From contig OX638131.1 in NCBI GenBank assembly GCA_951804985.1, positions 86,750,349 to 86,814,348 on the forward strand: a DNA stretch of 64,000 bases, written 5' to 3'. This DNA is from Dryomyza anilis (Eukaryota > Arthropoda > Insecta > Diptera > Dryomyzidae). Shown piece after piece: positions 59,232 through 64,000 of the stretch; the stretch's first letter is position 1; each line of letters opens with the position of its first letter. Both the position numbers and the translations under genes were made by a program. Under the pieces are notes generated by a model. The model saw nothing but the letters and a program-made list of their open reading frames with translations. It was not told the origin of the DNA and searched no databases.

Positions 59232-61299
59232 AACAGTCAATAGCCAGGTTTTACCTTAGCTTTCAAGCGTCCGAGTACCTGAAAATACTCGTATGAAATG
59301 AAGAGTTCTGTTTTTTTAGTCAAAATTGAATTTTGAAAATTTTAAATTTTGATTGGAAAATGTGTTTTTGGTAAAACATTTGGGTACTTAGCAGAATTTG
59401 TGCTAGGGATATGATCAGGAATAGATCATTGTTATAAACTGATTAATCACATGACAAACATGATCTGACCATGATCATGTCTTTATTAATATGATTAATT
59501 TATACTAGGTATTGAGTTTATTTCGGCGAAAAACTATCTCTCGGAGAGAAATTTGCTGCAGAAAAGTGGTATTTTTAGATTGAATTAACGTGGTAGAATT
59601 TTCGGATAAGATTAGTGGCGGGAAGAAATTTTCAAGGATATAATTGTTTGAGAAAGAAGTGTCCAGTCTCAATATATCTATAATGGCAATATGCAACGAC
59701 ATTTGTTTTCTTAAACTATACGACATTTAGAACAATTTTGTGAGTGTCTCTGATATTCTTCGCTATGAAAAAAAATACAGCATTTTTATCCAGGGACCGC
59801 AAAGTACCGGAATCGTATCGATCTTTCGAACTGAAATCGAAGCCGTATTAAAAACAAATTGTGGAACCGAAATCGGAACACATATATTTTTTTTTGTTGA
59901 AACCGGAGCCGAAATTCAAATATCTTGGAACCAGAATCGAAACCGTTATTCCAAACGGTTTTGGTTACTGTTTTTATCTCTACATTTTTCTAATATCATT
60001 TCAATCAAAGGAATCTACCAAAGATAAAATTTTTGGCAGGCTGAAGACAGCTTAAATATTTTCGAAAGATTTTAATTAAATGCGGAGTTTGTATAAAAAG
60101 CTGTCTGTTTTCTGCACGTTCGCAAAATATGTCAGGAATGTGACTGACCCAAAAATGTTGTTCTGGAATCTAAACTGCATCGTCCAGTAACAACTTAGTG
60201 TAGTGTATTGATTAAAAAATAACCACTCGATATAAAAATCAAATAAGATATCCTTAAGAAGAATAATGATCGTATTATTCGATTTCCTTGACTAGTGATT
60301 TTCAATCAAATCGGTATACATGATGACTGCACTCAATACTCTTATAAGACTTCTTTTCATTCAATTTGTATTTCCTTGTATGGTATAGACTGACGATATC
60401 GCTTGAGTGACGGCTGTCCTTTATCGCTGCACCAACGCATTACACGTAATTCACTTAAAATATACCTTTCGATGATGACACAAAAAAAAACCAAGAAAAC
60501 AGAAAAAATTAAAGAAATCGCCGCCAACATGAAGAGCAAACAAACAGTGCATTTCTGATGCAAACTGACTAATTTTAATTGATCTGTCAATCAAATATAA
60601 AAGCCTTATATCAGTACAACCCACGCGTCTCGCGCCTGCCGAGACCTTCCAACAACTGAGTTTCGGAATGGCAAAGTAAGCCAGGTGTAAGCTCGGCAAA
60701 AAGGGAAGAACTTAAAACACGGTTGCGTGTTGTCTCTGTTTTAATATGCAAACAGAATCACATCCTCATTAAGCCGCATTCGCAAATCACTGCATTTAAA
60801 ATTCAACAGATTTACAAAAACGAAATCTTTCGTCTTTTCGTCTGCTGCTACTTGGCGCTAAATTTGCGTTTGCGCAAAGAGAAAAACGGGTTTCAGGCCA
60901 ATTTTGTCAGTGGCGTAATGCAGGGGCGGAATGGAATGTAACATCTTACAAAAATTTTCATTCTTAATCGGTCCAAAAAATTCAAATATTTTGAAGAATT
61001 TGACGATGTCATTTTGAAATCTTAAGTAAATTATTTTCTGTAACTTTAAACAGTATCTAAAATACGGAATTTCGATCTATATATGCCTTTTTTAACCTAA
61101 ATCTCCAAAATCGTCGGTCTTAGAGGTCCACAATACGACCGTTCCTTGGTCATATTTATTTATATGGAGTTTCAGAACATTCCACGAACTCTGATAACCT
61201 GAAGCTCAATTGGGTCGTATAATTTTCTGTAACGGTGACCAATTTACAAAATTTCGATCTATATATACTATCCTTAATATAAATCGACAGTACATACAA
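59232..61299. other. Intergenic, no gene recognised
   Basis: 59780-60010 carries GGAACCGAAATCGG-type repeats seen also in ABCA intron 11 and at 46.1 kb. 60590-60720 is GC-richer with TATAAAAG at 60596, but the nearest initiator-like TCAGTA is only 17 bases away. No ORF with recognisable similarity. Confidence 0.4.
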
Positions 61300-61710
61300 T
61301 CAGCGGTCTTTTGGTGATTACGTCGATCTTACGAATCCACAAAATGACCGTTCCTTAGTCATACCAGTCTCTTGCAATGGGTACATCGGCCTTTTATATA
61401 CTATTCATAACCTTAATCGATACTATATACAATCAGTGGTCTTTTGGTGATTACCTTGATCTTACGGATCCACAAAATGACCATTCCTTAGTCATACCAG
61501 TCTCTTGCAATGGGTAAATCGGCCTTGTGGTCTTTTGGTGGTTACGTTGATCCTACGGATCCACAAAATGACCGTTCGTTAGTCATACCAGTCTCTTGCA
61601 ATGGGTACATAGGCCTTGTGGTCTTTTGGTGATTACGTTGATCCTACGGATCCACAAAATGACCGTTCCTTAGTCATACCAGTCTCTTGCAATGGGTACA
61701 TCGGCCTTTT
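61300..61710. repeat. ~92-bp tandem array, four units
   Basis: GGTCTTTTGGTGATTACGT, then CTACGGATCCACAAAATGAC and AGTCATACCAGTCTCTTGCA, begin at about 61305, 61438, 61528 and 61620. The last two units are 92 bp apart. The earlier ones have extra sequence (CCTTAATCGATACTATATAC). A decayed forerunner (CCACAATACGACCGTTCC) lies near 61130. Confidence 0.85.
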
Positions 61711-62700
61711 GTCAGCCAGAAAGAAATGTTTGTTCTCACAGTTATACTAGATATGTCTTTTTCTACTTTTATATGGAACTGCAGCATTAGAAATATTAGT
61801 ACATTTCACGAATTCTGCGATACCCTTTGACCCGCCCATCTGGAAAACTCGATTGAGTCATATAGTCTTGTCCATACTTACTTCATGTGTTGTCCGCTAG
61901 TTTTCCCAAAAAGGATTTACCATTTCGACAGTGCTTAACCTACTGGGTAGCCTGCAATCTTCACTTTTTCCCAAAGTTTTTTTTTAATAAACTCATAATA
62001 ATCACAAGTTCGGCGGCTCACACGCAAAAGCGTAAACGTGAACTAAGTTTGTGTAGCACCGATGGACGAAAATGGAAAAAAAATGATCAGAGTCCGTGAA
62101 CAACGGGCAACGTGCACATCAATTAATGAACCTGTCGCTTGCGTCGCCAATGTGTGTAAATTTGTCGCCAACGCGCATTTTTCTCAGGCACGTTTTTGGC
62201 TGATGGAAAGTGGTGGACGACGGTGATGATGATGATGACGATCGTGAGTGTAGCAGTCGGCACTAAAGTGGTTGCGTTTTTTGATTGCAAAGGAAATTGA
62301 GTTGCGATCGAAAACTGCAAAGTATTTTAAAAGACAGAAATTAATTTAAATTCTCAATTCGAACGTGCTGTGATGCGCAGAAGAACTACGATATTGATTT
62401 AATTTTCAAATGATTAACAGGGTCTCAACGTTCGACAATCATATTTAAAAGAGTCAAAATGAATTCATGGTTTCATTCCTATATTTCCATATTCAAAATA
62501 AAAAATGGTATTTCAAAAATGTCGCTTGAGTTTGTTTCCGAATTCGAAGTGAGATTATCTGGAATCATACGATAATCAAGATAGGATTTTTTACATAACA
62601 ATCTCCAGATAATTATTTTCAATTATTGACAGACAGTTATATGTACAATAGGTCGTCCCTAAAATGAAAGCTTACCTCGTAAAAGGGTCAGAAACAAAGA
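61711..62700. other. Intergenic, no gene recognised
   Basis: 62130-62300 is GC-richer with GATGATGATGATGACGATCG. No protein or element is recognised. Confidence 0.35.
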
Positions 62701-62970
62701 TAATATAAAGAGTTTTTCAATAAGAGGGCTACAAAAGTTTCCAAGGGTTTCAAGGACATTTCTCTTCAGTAAGGTTTGTCATTTCATGATGGAAAGATAT
62801 ACGAGCCAACAACGAGTCGAAATTATTAAAATTCGAATTCGTATATCTTTCCATCATGAAATGGCAAACCTTACTGAAGAGAAATGTCAAAATAACGGCA
62901 AGAAATATGGCGTCGTTTGCTGTCCCTGTCGCTCTACTTTTGTAGCGTCCCTGTTAAAAAACCCTTTATT
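62701..62970. mobile_element. rosa-type mariner, palindromic deletion derivative
   Basis: The left part reads TTTTTCAATAAGAGGGCTAC, CTTCAGTAAGGTTTGTCATT, ATGATGGAAAGATATACGAG. Near 62836 it reverses into CGTATATCTTTCCATCATGA, AATGGCAAACCTTACTGAAG and GCTCTACTTTTGTAGCGTCC. The two element ends are therefore joined head to head about a point inside the first transposase codons. The left arm has a further internal deletion. It encodes no transposase but could in principle be moved in trans. Confidence 0.85.
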
Positions 62971-64000
62971 TTTTGAGCCAGCTAAAAATCGCCAAAATCG
63001 TTTTTTTTCGTCGTATCTTCTTTATTCGATTTCCGATCTTCAAGTTTTATATATCATTGGAAAGGTCTCTGGGGTTAGAAGTTTGAAAAACTGAAGTCAG
63101 TTGATAAAAGTTACCTCGGAGGTCAATTAAACCTTTGAGACAAACATGTTAACCATCGAGATCTTTCCAACAATATATACGTTACGACGAAAAAAATATT
63201 AATGTTGCTTTATTCTAAAATTGCTGTATTATAGTGACGCCTCCTCGATTTCCTCGATTTCACATCCTTGTTCCAGGTAATCTCTAAAGAATTACTGCGG
63301 ACAGTGATTAGTCTTCGGTAGAAACTAAATTCGACCACGAGTCTTTACAAGTCGCGTCAAATCATGTAGTTCTATTTTGCAGCTAAAAATTTAAGAAACT
63401 CGCAAAAACTCTCTCACACAGAAAATAATTCTTGTGTATCTTTCAAGTTTAATTGATTAACTGCCCGCCCATTAGTTGACCAGGTAACCCATTAGATTTC
63501 CCAAAATCAATAGTCCACAATTACTTCTGCTCTGCGTCGTTCATAAAAACTCTATGCTCTCCCAATGTCACCGCTGCTCAGCTGTCACAATCGATCAAAA
63601 CATTACTTAAGCTCCAATCAAACAAATACAGAGATCGATCGTTCCTACATGCGGTCGATCGATCGCAGCGATTGATCGAATTGTAGTCACACTGGCGCAG
63701 CGATTGATCGCAGTCTCTGGCACTGCGATTGCAATTAAGCCGGTACAAGTGACACCTCAATGCGGTGCGGCGCTCTTGCGACTGCCATGTGGTTCTCCCT
63801 CGAACTGTCAACTGAGTGCAACGGAACGCAACAACAAACGAGGCCAGTTCGTGAAGTGATCGTGGTGTACCGCCGCATAGAGTCGCTCAACGCAATCGCA
63901 ACCGCCACCGTCTTGCATCATTCGCGCGTTCGCATTCACGGCGAGGTGTCAGTCTGGCGAAGTTCACTTCGCAAATTAAGAGAATTCACGTTGACAGAGT
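62971..64000. other. GC-richer end; possible upstream region of a gene outside the window
   Basis: From about 63500 the base composition shifts. 63630-63720 has GATCGATCG and repeated GCAGCGATTGATCG. 63770-64000 is GC-rich with CAACGGAACGCAACAACAAAC and an initiator-like GTGTCAGTCTGG near 63948. I found no convincing coding frame. A promoter/5'UTR of a gene to the right is a guess from composition only. Confidence 0.25.

Noticed and set aside
60596..60613. TATA box plus initiator promoter (TATAAAAG ... TCAGTA)
   Set aside because: Spacing of 17 bases is too short for a normal TATA-initiator pair, and no gene follows.

Overview
The window is AT-rich, intron-containing animal DNA dominated by transposable elements and tandem repeats. 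It looks like a higher dipteran (fly) nuclear genome. The support is mini-me-type elements (a TA-rich run, the TTGATCAGCAT core and GTCY microsatellites), a DD41D 'rosa'-type mariner, tRNA-derived SINEs, short 50-60 bp introns, and an insect-style ABCA half-molecule repeat. I cannot assign a genus. There are no rRNA genes, CRISPR arrays or prokaryotic operons, and no tRNA gene I would call functional.

One intact host gene is visible. It is a 13-exon ABC transporter of subfamily A on the minus strand (38302 down to 30200). All 12 splice junctions are GT-AG, all phases match, and the joined coding length is 5088 nt (1695 codons plus stop). Both nucleotide-binding domains keep Walker A and B, but both signature motifs are degenerate and NBD2 lacks the usual Q-loop glutamine and switch histidine.

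Layout. 1-3.5 kb: 15-bp minisatellite, rosa-mariner fragment, duplicated SINE-like block, dead LINE reverse transcriptase. 5.5-7.2 kb: decayed repeats with a 256-bp duplication. 7.85-11.86 kb: a nest of at least four mobile elements, including a hAT-type element with a perfect 8-bp target duplication. 14.2-20.1 kb: three satellite-like arrays (about 300, 200 and 282 bp units). 21.9-23.1 kb: a duplicated segment with a SINE in one copy only. 25.3-28.7 kb: palindromic MITE halves, a 39-bp array and two mini-me elements. 30.2-38.3 kb: the ABCA gene. 38.5-40.05 kb: a minisatellite whose orientation flips twice, laid out like a foldback element. 41.1-43.5 kb: a SINE beside a TIR element that carries a mini-me. 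44.5-47.7 kb: a dead Tc1/mariner and a TA-flanked element sitting inside a palindromic satellite. 50.3-51.8 kb: DD41D transposase remnant and a 5'-truncated SINE. 54-59.1 kb: mini-me, a 2-kb array of 19-bp hairpin units, and another TA-flanked element. 59.2-64 kb: a 92-bp array, a palindromic mariner derivative, and a GC-richer end that may be a promoter or 5'UTR of a gene lying beyond the window.

The window reads as a transposon graveyard with several young insertions. Insertion order can be worked out from target duplications and from empty-site copies inside the window. A possible new system is the shared 'box' (TGGTACCATTCGATTTCC) that flanks two unrelated minisatellite arrays and is arranged as an inverted pair in one of them.
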